DNA from: Owenia fusiformis
Taxonomy: Eukaryota > Annelida > Polychaeta > Sabellida > Oweniidae
Reading direction: 5' to 3'
Assembly (NCBI GenBank): GCA_903813345.2
Contig: CAIIXF020000011.1
Span: 9,584,842-9,644,841, forward strand
DNA length: 60,000 nucleotides
Part shown: piece after piece, positions 22,053-32,656 of the stretch
Numbering within the stretch: the first letter of the stretch is position 1
How the letters are laid out: each line of letters opens with the position of its first letter
Translations under genes and position numbers: made by a program
Notes under the pieces: generated by a model
The model's input: the letters and a program-made list of their open reading frames with translations, nothing else
Told to the model about the DNA's origin: nothing
The model's database searches: none

Positions 22053-23660
22053 CACTTCTCTCCAGAAGTTTGGCAATCTTAAGCACGGGGTTAGATCGAT
22101 TAATTTTGGTTTAATTTTGGGAAAATCCCATAGCATGAGATTTTACATTTAGAAATAACAATGATTTCTCACAATAATTAAAAACTGCTTCTTCTCGGAC
22201 AAAAAAATCTTGGGCAATGGCTAAATCAGTCTTTTGTACGAATTTTGTTTTAAGCCAGTTTATGTCCAATACGAAGTTATTGAAAGTTATTGAAAACAAA
22301 GCAGACGTCCCATACTCCGAAAGATTTTTACAACATTTACACGAATGAATATCTGGAATAGTCGTGATATTGATGAAACACACGTTCTTTCAAATGTGTA
22401 CATCCCTGTTTTGTTTTATTTCAATTAAAATTTAAAATATTTCTTGGAATGTCCCCGGGGCTGGCAAATCCTCTAAACCAAACCAATTGCGTTAAATAAT
22501 AAAAACGTTGTGAAATGAGTTATTTAAAAGCATTTATAAACACAAGCATTTGTTCAAACGAGTATTTATTACCCATCACTTTTTCAGGGAAAATCAATTC
22601 ATTGCAAAAAAAGTTTTGTTTTTTCAGATACACTCCACTCATCTTAGAGATTATTAATGTTTATATTGTTATCGTTTTGGTGTACTTGCTCTTCATTTTC
22701 ACGAAAATCAAACGTTGGTGAATCATGTTAATGTCATTCATGATATGTTTAGCGAATAAATTACATTATAAAAAACAATAAAATAAATGATCTATATGCT
22801 TCAAAACGTTTTTACTATCAATTGCAGTCGATTTGGTCTGGGGGACTTGCCAGCTCCGGGGACGTCCAAAGAAATATTTATAACTTTTTTTTAAAACAAA
22901 GCATAACCGAGACTCACTTATTGAAATAACAGATGTTTTCATACGACTATCCAGGATAGTTTAAAAAGCCTTCGTGTATTAACGTTGTGAAAAGTTATCA
23001 TAGAAGAACGATCTTTCAGAGTAGAGGATGTCTGCGAAATTTTCAATAACTAAGTGCATTTGATCCGAACTGGATTCCAACAATATTCTTGCAAAATAAT
23101 GATAAGCCATTGCATGGGGTGATTAATGTTGTCCAAGAAGAAGTAGCTTTTAAGTTAAAGAATTAATTGTGCGAAATAGTCGATATTCCTTGGTAAAAAT
23201 TATGCTCCAGGGTCTTCCCAAAATTAGACGCAATAATGGTGTATTCGGGGCAAATCAGATTTCAGGATATATATTCATTAAAAGAGTCACCGAAAAATAT
23301 TTTGATGCAGAAAATTAAGTTGTCTAACTTTTTTTGCAAGGTGCGTGTTTATTTTACTTTGTGAACAAAGTTACAAAGCTACAAGGTCATTTTTGAAAAT
23401 CATTTATACGTCCTGTGTTATTTCGATGGGAGAGGTTTCTTGATAAAGTCTATTACTTTCAGACTTTGTTTAACGTAAATAGAGACATCAAATTCAATTG
23501 TCTACATAACTTAATGAAGGTATTAAAATGATGTCAATTTATATTTCCACTCCCAAAGTAGTTTTTTGTTTACAAATTATGCAAGAAGAATTCAAACTAA
23601 GGATGCTTTAACACATAATCCAATGGGTTAGTTGGGATTGCCAAACTTTTGTAGGGAGTG
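22053..23660. mobile_element. Tc1/mariner-like non-autonomous element, copy 1
   Basis: Terminal inverted repeats CACTTCTCTCCAGAAGTTTG (22053) and AAACTTTTGTAGGGAGTG (ending 23660), flanked by TA on both sides. The same family occurs at 31287-32420 with matching interior landmarks (GGGTCTTCCCAAAATTAGAC; a CCCCGG...GGCAAG palindrome). At 1.6 kb it is the right size for a Tc1 relative, but no transposase (no DDE/D motif, no helix-turn-helix) can be read. Frames up to 90 codons (22111-22383) are unrecognisable. Confidence 0.6.
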
Positions 23661-23788
23661 TATATTGTACAAACTGCACAAAAATGTTTTTATTTGAGGA
23701 ACCCCGGAGAAGTGGGGGGGGGGGGGGGGAGATTTGTGAATAACATAAAAATAGAACCCCTGGTCACCAAATCCTGGCTACGCCAGTG
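23661..23788 (-). mobile_element. hAT-like terminus, reading leftwards
   Basis: Ends with CTGGCTACGCCAGTG at 23788. On the minus strand this reads CACTGGCGTAGCCAG followed by GACCAGGGGTTCTATTTTTA. A second copy starts at 26094 in the other orientation. A 17-G run lies at about 23707. Confidence 0.55.
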
Positions 23789-24447
23789 AACAATGAATAT
23801 CTGACATGCATTAGTATTGTTTTTATTGGGTGGTATTAAAATACCCCCATGGTTTTTTGGGGGTAGGGGTATAAATTGGTCTGAGGGCCGTCTGCCACCC
23901 CTATAGAAAGTCCAACTACCCAGAAAGTGTCCAGTATAATCATACAGATGGTTTGAAATAGGTTGGAATGTGTAACCTTTCATGTAAGGAAGGTTGCATT
24001 TCTAGAGCACTTCTACAGAATGGGTCACAGTCTATATTAAGAAAGTGTAAATAAAAATCGAATATAGTATTAGTATCCAAGTTAGAAGTACGTTAAAAAT
24101 AGTGTGCAGAATATATTAATATATAAAATCTCGCGTATAACAAATATGAGACATTCAATTATTTTGGACTTAAACTTTCTGATTATATAATTATTTAATC
24201 ATTGTTAATTTTAATAATTGGGTCTATATTCATAACCTTTTATGCTTTTATCTTATGCTGCCAAGGGTTCCTCCAACAAATATTGTATATAGTAACAGTA
24301 TCTAATTACTCGTATGAACACTGCACAGTGCACAGAACTGTTTCAACTTTCAACTATCCCGACATATATGTAATACATGTTTTATTCTGCATATATGCCA
24401 CCTATATGAATGTTTTTAGAAGCAGATCTCTAGGGGGTAACACAAAA
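23789..24447. other. No recognisable feature
   Basis: AT-rich, with GGGGG/CCCCC patches near 23850. No gene is seen. Confidence 0.4.
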
Positions 24448-24623
24448 ACATTTATATTTATCCTAACTTTTGTATATTTTAGTTTGTTTTCTAGTTTAGC
24501 TCATCTGTGCCATGTTATTTTCGGAAAAGTTAACATTGCTGAACCTCCATAAATTACAACAGGCCACAGCTTTGCTGCACATTATACATTACTATCTGAA
24601 ATATACAAAAGTTAGGATAAATA
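24448..24623. mobile_element. Short MITE with TIRs of about 28 bp
   Basis: TATATTTATCCTAACTTTTG near 24450 and CAAAAGTTAGGATAAATATA ending 24623. The interior carries GCCATGTTATTTTCGGAAAA and GGCCACAGCTTTGCTGCACA, both repeated in the larger copy at about 33330-33930. Confidence 0.75.
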
Positions 24624-25596
24624 TAATTCTCCCTTTCGCGGTTCGCCCTTTGAATCAGAACGTTCGCAAATATGCACTGAAAGAGCACTCAAAAAGGACA
24701 AAATTTGATTGGTCAATATTTTCCCACTATGCATTTCGCGTAGCTATTTGCGTGACCCGAAAGTTCTAAATCAAACTAATTACGCAATTTTGTTTTTACA
24801 CCCGCACGCTAAATAAAACAATGTCACCATCGGAAGTGTTCTTCTTTGTCATTGCTTTAATAGTCAGTATACCGAGTTTAATCAATAAAAAATTGTACAA
24901 TGAACAACAAAATTCGGAAACGAGTTCTATAGATTTGCTTTCGGACCACTGAACAGATTGACCTAGATAATAGCGACGCGTCTTCTTTGGTTTACTGCTC
25001 AGTTGTTTGTGGGTTTTCAACGTAACTCTATAATGTAATTTGAAGATGAATACTTTTATTCAGTTGTTGCATCGATGTTGCAGTTTGTAGTGCGGTAAGA
25101 TTGGCATGAAAGTATTGAACGTCGAATGGAATTGTTTTTTCCAATATGGCGACTAGTCAACTGATCACGTGACCTTCTCTTCCGGAATATTTTCTCACTT
25201 TTCAATCATCGTTTTCACCACGCCATGAATCAATACAGTGAAAAAATTAGCTGTTATATTAAGATTAATAAGAGATCAATCGTTTCTCATAATTCTTTCT
25301 GTACTCTCGTACGGGAATATGAACGAATATATCGATTGAAAAATAGGTGTGAAAATCCCCATGTTAAACCTATGAGGGAAAACAAGGAAGTATAAATTTG
25401 TTCCTCCGCGAACTGCATCATGGGAAATATTTTGACCTTATAAGGAAAGATTTTTGCGTCTCCTCTTTTGAAGAGGGAACAACGATTTCGAGAATTATTA
25501 TATCATTGCTAGAATTTGTGTCCTTTGATTGGCTGATTCAGTACCATGTGATCAAAAATACCAAAGCGTATTTCACAGCTCTCTTAATTTTTTAAT
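24624..25596. other. Upstream region of the DUF3504-like exon
   Basis: No coding frame. GATTGG boxes (inverted CCAAT) occur at about 24708 and 25528 and an E-box-like CACGTG near 25166. These are common words and only mildly suggestive of promoter DNA. Confidence 0.3.
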
Positions 25597-25604
25597 TATA
25601 AAAG
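25597..25604 (+). promoter_or_regulatory. Candidate TATA box
   Basis: TATAAAAG lies about 122 bp before the ATG at 25726, with GATTGG about 70 bp further upstream and a CRE-like TGACGT at about 25712. The spacing would place transcription start near 25630. Confidence 0.35.
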
Positions 25605-25725
25605 ACGTATTGCCCGGCGAACTCCCGTGCAGTGATACGAGACACTGCTGCATTATAGTTTGATTGCCCGCCCGGGAATTCTGAATCGTCCCGTTTCGTC
25701 CAGTACAGTTGTGACGTGCATTAAA

Positions 25726-25989
25726 ATGGCGGACGGTAAAAGATTTAAAGTTTGAATTCCGATGAAAAGAACGACATCTTGAGGGATGTGCATTCTAAAA
25801 ACACCAATAAATCAACGGAATAGTCTTGGAACATTTTCAAGTTTTATGTGGACGAAAAAGATATCGGAATAGACGTTAAATCTATCGATAAAATCGTTCT
25901 GGATGGAATTTTAGAGGATTTTTTTCTTCAACTTCAAGTTGAACAGCGAACGAGGGGCGGGGAATATTACAAGAGTGCCAGTCTGCAAA
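25726..25989 (+). pseudogene. Broken first exon, Crypton-derived DUF3504/KIAA1958-like N-terminus
   Basis: ATG at 25726 in a strong context (AAAATGGCGGAC) reads MADGKRFKV and then hits TGA at 25753. One base earlier, a frame starting at 25752 continues with NSDEKNDILRDVHSKNTNKS, a TAG at 25821-25823, then WNIFKFYVDEKDIG and GGEYYKSASLQ. It ends at a plausible splice donor AAA|GTAAGC (25989/25990). The pattern SKNTxxST...F..Y...K.I...L...L..FF...R...GEYY...SL is that of the N-terminal, SAM-like DNA-binding region of tyrosine-recombinase-derived (Crypton) proteins, abundant in marine invertebrates. One frameshift in a T run plus one stop indicate a pseudogene or an assembly error. No later exon is seen within the window. 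Confidence 0.5.
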
Positions 25990-26093
25990 GTAAGCGAATG
26001 TCTAGCAATGATATAATAAAACAAATATTTCCTTCTATGTTCGGGCAATACCTGTTGCACTTTCAATGATTTTTGCAGCATGTATTTCCCTCG

Positions 26094-26285
26094 CAGTGGC
26101 GTAGCCAGCAATTGATGACCAGGGGTTCCATTTTTATGTTATCCACAAATCTCCCCCTTCATCGGTGTACCTCACATAAAGCATTTTTTGTATTTGTCAT
26201 ACATACAATTTACACCCCTCCTTTTATTGAAAAGATATTGAAATCTGGTAGCAAAATCATACATTTTAATATAACATTTGTTTAA
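26094..26285 (+). mobile_element. hAT-like terminus, reading rightwards
   Basis: CAGTGGCGTAGCCAGCAATT at 26094, then GACCAGGGGTTCCATTTTTA, as in the inverted copy ending at 23788. The right end is not identified. It probably interrupts DNA downstream of the DUF3504-like exon. Confidence 0.55.
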
Positions 26286-26470
26286 TTAATGAAATCCGAA
26301 TCAAGGGTTAGCATACAATGAGCCAACTTTTGTTAAGGGCGCTACCTCATTCCCAATTCATATTTAGAGTTCATTCAAAGATATGTCAAATTCTGATACT
26401 GTCTATGTCAATAATCTGCAAAAGGCTAATAAGCCCATATAAAGCAGATATATAATTTAACAGTGATAGA
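26286..26470. other. No recognisable feature
   Basis: Short AT-rich gap before the 3' end of LINE-B. Confidence 0.4.
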
Positions 26471-29400
26471 ATTTGAATAGAATAGAATTTAAAACCTTAA
26501 CATTTAAAAATAGATCTATGGTTTACAACTCATTTTACCTGGGGAGACTGTCAGGCTACCGCGTTGACATCACCCCCTTTTACCAGTAGTGCAGGCTTGT
26601 TGCTGTGCACTGGGGACCCTTTACATTAAAACATAGATCTATATTAAAAACACACCTATTTAATTGCAGTTATTGACATAGGCATAGTATGATGATTTAA
26701 AACTACTTAGACTGTCACAGTCTAAGATGTCACCAGGTAGAGTGTTCCATTTAGCTATTGTCCTAGGGAAATAGCTAAATTTGTATGCATCCGTTCTAGC
26801 TGATGGTTGTATGAACTTAGAAGGATGATACGACCTAGTGTTGGTATTGATCTGTTGGCGGAAGTATGGAGGCACGTCGATGGCTGCTAGGTTCTGCTTT
26901 CCTTTGTAGAAAAGGAAAACTCTAGCAGCCTCTCGACGCTCCTTCAGTGGCTCCCACTGTAGGTCTTGAAGAGCTTTGGTGACGCAGCCTGGTTCCCTTG
27001 AGTGACATTTGGTTACAAATCTGGCTGCTCTTCTCTGTACCTGTTCCAACATATCAATATCTTTTTGTCGGTATGGATCCCATGCCGAGCTGGCATACTC
27101 TAAATTAGGCCGGACTAGTGACTTATACGCCTGAGCCTTCACTTTTTCAGGGCATTGATGGAGGTTGCGCCTGAGAAATCCAAGCACCTTATTGGCTTTG
27201 GATACAATAGTTTGAATATGTGTAGTCCAGCGTAAGTTATTTGTGATGTCAATTCCTAGGTATGGGATGTGTGTTACCGACTTAAGGTTTTCCCCTAGCA
27301 TGGTGTAATTGTGCATGATAGGGGATTTACCTTTGTGAATATTTAGCACATAGCATTTTGATGGATGGAATTTCATTTGCCATGTTGATGCCCAGGAGAC
27401 CAGTTTATCAAGATTCTCCTGTAGTGTTAATGCATCTTGCTTGCTTTCGACTGTCATGAATAAAAGGCTGTCGTCGGCAAAAAGCTTAAGACTGGCTGAG
27501 GATGATAGGTTATTGCCCATATCATTGATATAAACAAGGAAACAGAGTGGTCCAAGAACTGTTCCTTGAGGAACTCCTGATTTTACTGGAGTTTTTGAAC
27601 TTGATTCACCATCGAGAACTACCTGTTGTGATCTTCCCACAAGCCAGGATCTGAACCAGTTCAAGTTATTATTGCGAATTCCATAATAGTCGAGTTTGAG
27701 CAAGAGGCGTTCGTGAGCCACCGTGTCAAACGCTTTGGAAAAGTCTAATACCAACATGTCTGTTTGTTTATTGTTGTCGAGGGCCCGAGCTATATTCTCT
27801 ATTGTATTGACAAGTTGTGTTTCACATGAGTGCTTTGACCTGAATCCATGTTGGAATTTTACTAGAATTTCATAGAGGTCAAAGTGGGCCATAACATGAT
27901 GAAATATAATATGTTCCATTATTTTACATGGAACTGACGTCAGAGATACAGGTCTGTAATTCACAGCCTCATCTCTTCGTCCCTTTTTGTAGATAGCAGT
28001 AACATTGGCATGTTTCCAGTCCAAAGGCACTAAGCCTTCATCGATAGACTGTTGAAAAATTATTTGAAGGAATGGTGATATGCTGTCACTGCATTCCTTC
28101 AGGACCCTAGTCGGAATAAGATCGGGTCCAGTGGCTTTTGATGGATTTAGGCCAGTTAGCAATTTGTGAATTCCTTTTGTCGAAATTTTGATATTTGGCA
28201 TTTCAGGAATTTGACTAGGTACCATTGTCGGTAGAGTGGCATCCTCATCTGTGAATACAGAATTGTATTGGTCATTGAGGATGTTTGCTTTCTGGGCGGC
28301 GTCTGTTATTTCGTCGCCATCTTTGTTACGCAGCACGCTGATACCTGATGCATCTTTGCGTTTAGACTTTATGTAGCTCCAGAAGCGTTTGGTAATGCCT
28401 TTGTGCTGAACATTCTCATTTATGATTTCGCTTTCATCAATGTCAAGCAGATCGTTGATGTAGCGCTGATGTTCTTTACGAATTTCACTATGGATTAATT
28501 TCCGTAGTGATTTGTATTTATGCCAATGATGAGGTTCATTTGAACGTTTGGCAACATTATATCGTCTTTGTTTCTGTCGGATCATTCTCAGTATCCTGGT
28601 GGTAATCCAGGGTACTTTGAATTTCCCACTTAGAGTTTTACTTGGAATATGCTCATTTATTGACGATATTAATGTAGATTTGAAGGAGGACCAGTTGTCT
28701 TCAACTGATCTACTTTCACAGTTCTCTTTGAATTCGCTGAACTTAGATCGTAGAGTCTCTTTAAGTCCAGTCCATTCTGCCCGCTTGTATATGTGGACCT
28801 TACGAGGCTTCTTTTTCTGAATTTTCATTTTTAGGTTTATATCACATAGGACTGCCTCGTGATCACTCATGCCCGGAACCACCGAGATTCTTTCTGCGAG
28901 GTTTGGGCATGTAGTGAATACTAAGTCAAGGATGTTATTTTGTCTAGTTGGTTCCTTGACTAGTTGGGTTAGGCCATGATCATCAGTTATTGTAATCATC
29001 TTCTCATTAAGATCATTAGAATATTGAGAATTAGGCCTTATAGTTCCATTCTCCCAATCGATGTCTGGTAAGTTGAAGTCACCACATAGGAAGATGTTTT
29101 TCATATGTGTATTACCATTTGCATAAAGTTTATCGAGGGATGTTTGGAGCGAGTCCAAAGCACCAGTATCGTTGTTTGGTTGACGATAGAAGGATCCAAA
29201 CAGTATGTCCCCATTTGATAGAGATGCTTTGGACCATATGATTTCGCAATCAGCTGTCGCTTCATATTCGACTGATATGAAGTCACTTTTGACTGCGATT
29301 AGGACACCGCCAGCACCTTTCTTTCGGTCTTTCCTGTATGGAGGTGGGCTAAGGTAGTCTTGACCGAATATCCATTTGCTGTCGATGGTGTTGTCCAGGT

Positions 29401-30130
29401 GAGTCTCACAGCCTATGATGACATCTGGCTTGTGAGTTTCAATTAGTTGTTGAAGGTGTAGTTGCTTCTCATGACTTATTAGACTGCGGAAGTTGATAGA
29501 CATGAGGCGAACCTGGTTTCGCCTCTTTCGTGCAGTAGGCCTCGGTGGTTCTGATTCGGTAGAATCAGATGATGATGACGAATTGTCAAGATCAGAGAGA
29601 GCGCTGAAGGAGTTTGTTACCGAGGAATGAGAAAGAGTGGAGTCATTGAAGAAGCTGTTGGAAAAATTAGGTAGGGCACATCCAGGACAGATCCAAGTGA
29701 AACTGCCCGCTTCAAGAAAAACATTGTACTCAGCAGGGGAAACATTGCCACATTTGATGTGTACCCATGTACCGCATTCATCGCATTCAAGGGCGCGATG
29801 ATTCTTGGCAACTGCTTTGTGGCACATACCGCAGGGAAATTTAACAGGACCTGGGTTTGGGTGGATGTCACCACTAAGAATAAGACATAGGAAGAGCAGT
29901 GGTGTGGAAGATTTCTTGTGAAGGATTCCACGAGAGCCAACAATCTTATGGAAACGTCGCAGTTGCATCAACTGTGTGCATGACTCTATTGAAGGTAAGT
30001 GGTTTCCATGATCACAGAAAAATGACTGGACTGCGAAAACAAAGCAGAGAAGGAGCAATCCATATCCTTGGAAACCCATGACGAAGAGGTAGGTAAAACC
30101 CGTTAGCTGAAAATAAGAAATTTCGCGCAA
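26471..30130 (-). mobile_element. LINE-B: apparently intact CR1-like non-LTR retrotransposon
   Basis: A minus-strand element with one long uninterrupted ORF (26660-30079) and a 3' untranslated region of about 190 bp ending in a small (AATTCTATTCTATTC)-type simple repeat (plus strand GAATAGAATAGAATTT at about 26475). CR1-like LINEs commonly end in short tandem repeats rather than poly-A. The 5' boundary is not determined; 30130 is only the limit of the open frame, upstream of the first ATG. No separate ORF1 is present upstream on the minus strand within reach. Confidence 0.85.
26660..30079 (-). CDS. LINE-B polyprotein: signal peptide, 2A-like motif, PHD finger, endonuclease, reverse transcriptase
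   Basis: About 1139 residues from ATG at 30079. The open frame extends 17 codons further up but has no earlier ATG. In order: a hydrophobic signal-peptide-like start (GLLLLCFVFAVQ, residues 1-22); a second hydrophobic stretch (60-69) running into GDIHPNPGP (70-78), a 2A-like ribosome-skipping motif with His at the usual Glu position; a PHD finger, C4HC3, with Cys 83, 86, 99, 102, His 107, Cys 110, 131, 134; a Ser/Asp-rich linker (140-185); an AP-like endonuclease with CETHLD (Glu 225), GDFNLPDIDW (333-342) and SDHEAV (405-410); a reverse transcriptase with NYRPVSL (707-713), LDFSKAFD (778-785), SGVPQGTVLGP (834-844) and FADD (867-870); and a C-terminal domain with NLEYASSAWDPY and VQRRAARF. 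All catalytic residues are present, so it could be active. 2A-like motifs at such positions are known in invertebrate CR1-type LINEs. Activity here is inferred. Confidence 0.92.
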   Translation of the reverse strand: MGFQGYGLLLLCFVFAVQSFFCDHGNHLPSIESCTQLMQLRRFHKIVGSRGILHKKSSTPLLFLCLILSGDIHPNPGPVKFPCGMCHKAVAKNHRALECDECGTWVHIKCGNVSPAEYNVFLEAGSFTWICPGCALPNFSNSFFNDSTLSHSSVTNSFSALSDLDNSSSSSDSTESEPPRPTARKRRNQVRLMSINFRSLISHEKQLHLQQLIETHKPDVIIGCETHLDNTIDSKWIFGQDYLSPPPYRKDRKKGAGGVLIAVKSDFISVEYEATADCEIIWSKASLSNGDILFGSFYRQPNNDTGALDSLQTSLDKLYANGNTHMKNIFLCGDFNLPDIDWENGTIRPNSQYSNDLNEKMITITDDHGLTQLVKEPTRQNNILDLVFTTCPNLAERISVVPGMSDHEAVLCDINLKMKIQKKKPRKVHIYKRAEWTGLKETLRSKFSEFKENCESRSVEDNWSSFKSTLISSINEHIPSKTLSGKFKVPWITTRILRMIRQKQRRYNVAKRSNEPHHWHKYKSLRKLIHSEIRKEHQRYINDLLDIDESEIINENVQHKGITKRFWSYIKSKRKDASGISVLRNKDGDEITDAAQKANILNDQYNSVFTDEDATLPTMVPSQIPEMPNIKISTKGIHKLLTGLNPSKATGPDLIPTRVLKECSDSISPFLQIIFQQSIDEGLVPLDWKHANVTAIYKKGRRDEAVNYRPVSLTSVPCKIMEHIIFHHVMAHFDLYEILVKFQHGFRSKHSCETQLVNTIENIARALDNNKQTDMLVLDFSKAFDTVAHERLLLKLDYYGIRNNNLNWFRSWLVGRSQQVVLDGESSSKTPVKSGVPQGTVLGPLCFLVYINDMGNNLSSSASLKLFADDSLLFMTVESKQDALTLQENLDKLVSWASTWQMKFHPSKCYVLNIHKGKSPIMHNYTMLGENLKSVTHIPYLGIDITNNLRWTTHIQTIVSKANKVLGFLRRNLHQCPEKVKAQAYKSLVRPNLEYASSAWDPYRQKDIDMLEQVQRRAARFVTKCHSREPGCVTKALQDLQWEPLKERREAARVFLFYKGKQNLAAIDVPPYFRQQINTNTRSYHPSKFIQPSARTDAYKFSYFPRTIAKWNTLPGDILDCDSLSSFKSSYYAYVNNCN

Positions 30131-31286
30131 AAATATGAAAAATACCGCGAAAACCGAAGTTTGAAAAATACGAAAATTAAAACTGATTTATCCCCAAAAG
30201 GAGGTCCTGCTATAATTTAAATGTCGTTGATTATTAGAAGTAAGTATGTAAGTTATTAAAATCTGGAGGTTTTATCGAGAATAAATTAGAATTGCGCAGG
30301 TAATCGATGTAATTATGATTTAATTTTCGTAAGAGAGAAGAAAACATCCGCCATTAATGACGCATGCGCACTTTAATACGATACATGCTATTCCCACACT
30401 TTTAGATGATTTTTGAAGATTCCAAATCAAAATAATTTTATCTGCCATTTCATTTTGTAATAAAGGAGTTCATAATGACCTCATGAACTTACAGTTAGTT
30501 ACCGAATACAAGTATATTCAATAGCAAATTTTTTTGAAGAATGTAATACTTATTTAATCATCCGTGCACAATAAAAGTCGTAATGGCTGCACGAATACTC
30601 TCAATTGGTACTGACGATAGAAGTGACAGATGACAAATAGTATCGTATTAATGTAATGAAACATAGGCTGAAATTCCAAAAAGACCAAATTGAAATAACA
30701 ATATATCCACTGTGCTCTGTAGGCTCTAACATTAAACATTTCTTTTCCTTTCTATCACCGTTCCGCTGTTTTTATCATTAGTTTTGAGAAATGAATTTAA
30801 GATGAACTTGTAAATCATTATAACTTTATTATCTTATTAAAGGGGCAATAAGGACTGTAGAGAGAAAATTCAATTTTTTTTTATTTTTTCTGAGCTATCA
30901 GGTCAATATTTGGCTTAATACCTTCTTTGACATACCTATTTTCATAAAATGTATGTATAAACTATCAATTTCAGCATTAAGAAGTGTAAATTCAATTCAA
31001 AGCTTCTATAAAGGGAGTCCCACTTATAGAGTTTTAAGATCCACCATGTTTCAAGAGGAATATCAGCTGAAATAATGTTCATCCAGAGGGTTTCTTTGTA
31101 AATAATGAAAATATATGTTATTCTTGATGAAATATCCAAACCTAAATATATTTTGACACTTGTCGATGATCGTTGAATGGCCCCCCTGCACTATTTGTAG
31201 CACCTTTAAAGAATGCTGTCAAATCCTATTTAGACACACGATTTGAAACTTGTGGAAAACTAATCCTCTCGTCTTTCTAACAAATA
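30131..31286. other. No recognisable feature
   Basis: AT-rich flank of LINE-B. It may include its 5' untranslated region next to 30131. CCGCCATTAATGACGCATGC at about 30349 is a GC-richer island without a recognisable gene. Confidence 0.4.
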
Positions 31287-32420
31287 CACTCCCCTCCAAA
31301 AGTTTGACAACCTTACAGTAGCTCCCTGTCTCCTATATTTGAATTTTTATTTACATAACCTGGGAGGAAAGTACTTATAATATTGATGAAAATGTGACTT
31401 GACTTCATTTCCAATGCCTCCAAATTTTCCTATTTTTTCTTCTAAATTTGATGAATTTTTGAAAATCGTCATTCCCATGTAAACCAAGAGGAACCAATGG
31501 GCTCTGTAATTAGGTCTTTGAAGTCTAAAAATCTCGATAATCCGTTGGCGATTATCAGTGGATCTGTTTTTTAGAAAATAAAAAGTGATTATCAGGATGC
31601 AATGCACTGACATTGGTACACCACGTGATTTTTTTAAAATATTTTTTATTATGAACTTTTTCCCTTAAGTGTGAACATAAAATACTTATTCGAAATAATA
31701 AATCTAGACTTATTTGATATAATCCTCCTTATGCCTTTGCTTTCCTCAGCAAAAGATGACTGCATCTGGGTTTTTTATTGGACAGAAATTTCCACTGCAC
31801 GTAAATGTGTGTATCATTTTAGCTTACACTTGTATCTACAACCAGAAACATACATATTGCCTCCCTTTAATCCATGTATTTGCTAAACATATACATATAC
31901 ATATAATCAATGACATTAACACGATCCACTAAAGTTTGATATTCTTGAAAATAGAGCGTTTACTAAATACACCGAAACAGCTACAATTTAATCTTAAAAT
32001 GATCTTCGAGTTGAACGTGCATCTGAAAAAAAAAACTTTAAAAAGTGATTGATAATAAATATCCATTCAATCAATGCTGTGTTTATAAATGGTATATATG
32101 CTTTTAATAATAACTCATTTCAAAATGTTTCTATCGAGGACTTATCAGCCCCGGTAACTTAGCAAGAATTTTTTTGTTTGAAATAAAACAAAACGGATGC
32201 GCACAGATTTGAAAGAAAAAGTGTTTTCATCAGTATTAAGACTGTTTATCTTCAAAGTTGGTTTATTTTACCGTAGATTGAGCAGCTTTTAAGTTGGAAA
32301 ATAAGTTGTGCGAAATTATTGATATTTTTTCTTTGCGTTATGTCATGATGCTCCGGAGTCTTCCCAAAATTAGACAATCCCACCTCGTGCCTGAGGTTGC
32401 CAAACTTTTGGAGAGAAGTG
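31287..32420. mobile_element. Tc1/mariner-like non-autonomous element, copy 2
   Basis: Ends CACTCCCCTCCAAAAGTTTG (31287) and CAAACTTTTGGAGAGAAGTG (32420), each flanked by TA. It shares interior words with 22053-23660 in inverted orientation (CGGAGTCTTCCCAAAATTAG here). It is shorter (1.13 kb) by internal deletion and encodes nothing recognisable. Confidence 0.6.
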
Positions 32421-32422
32421 TA

Positions 32423-32563
32423 ACTTTACTGTTTTTATCTACTGGTCATATAAATTGAATATATGTTTCTGGTTATTGCAATTAATTTTTCCACAAATAT
32501 TTGTATGTGGAAATCCCGACCGGGGGTTCGTCCGAACCCATCGAACCCCTGGTCCCTACGGCT
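32423..32563 (-). mobile_element. hAT-like element end, inverted copy of 21857-22052
   Basis: Minus strand reads CATAGCCGTAGGGACCAGGG with GACGAACCCCCGGTCGGGAT. The same flank-plus-Tc1-like arrangement as at 21857-23660 means the two elements moved, or were duplicated, together. Confidence 0.5.
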
Positions 32564-32656
32564 ATGCCTCGCCCTTTGGGCTGCGGGCAATACAGCAAAT
32601 ATTATTGAAAGATGAACAGGTATTGCCCTCCATAGAATGAAATATTTGCTTAATGT

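Noticed and set aside
29840-29875. The 2A-like motif as evidence of a virus
   Set aside because: The motif lies in frame with a PHD finger, LINE endonuclease and reverse transcriptase. No viral gene is present.
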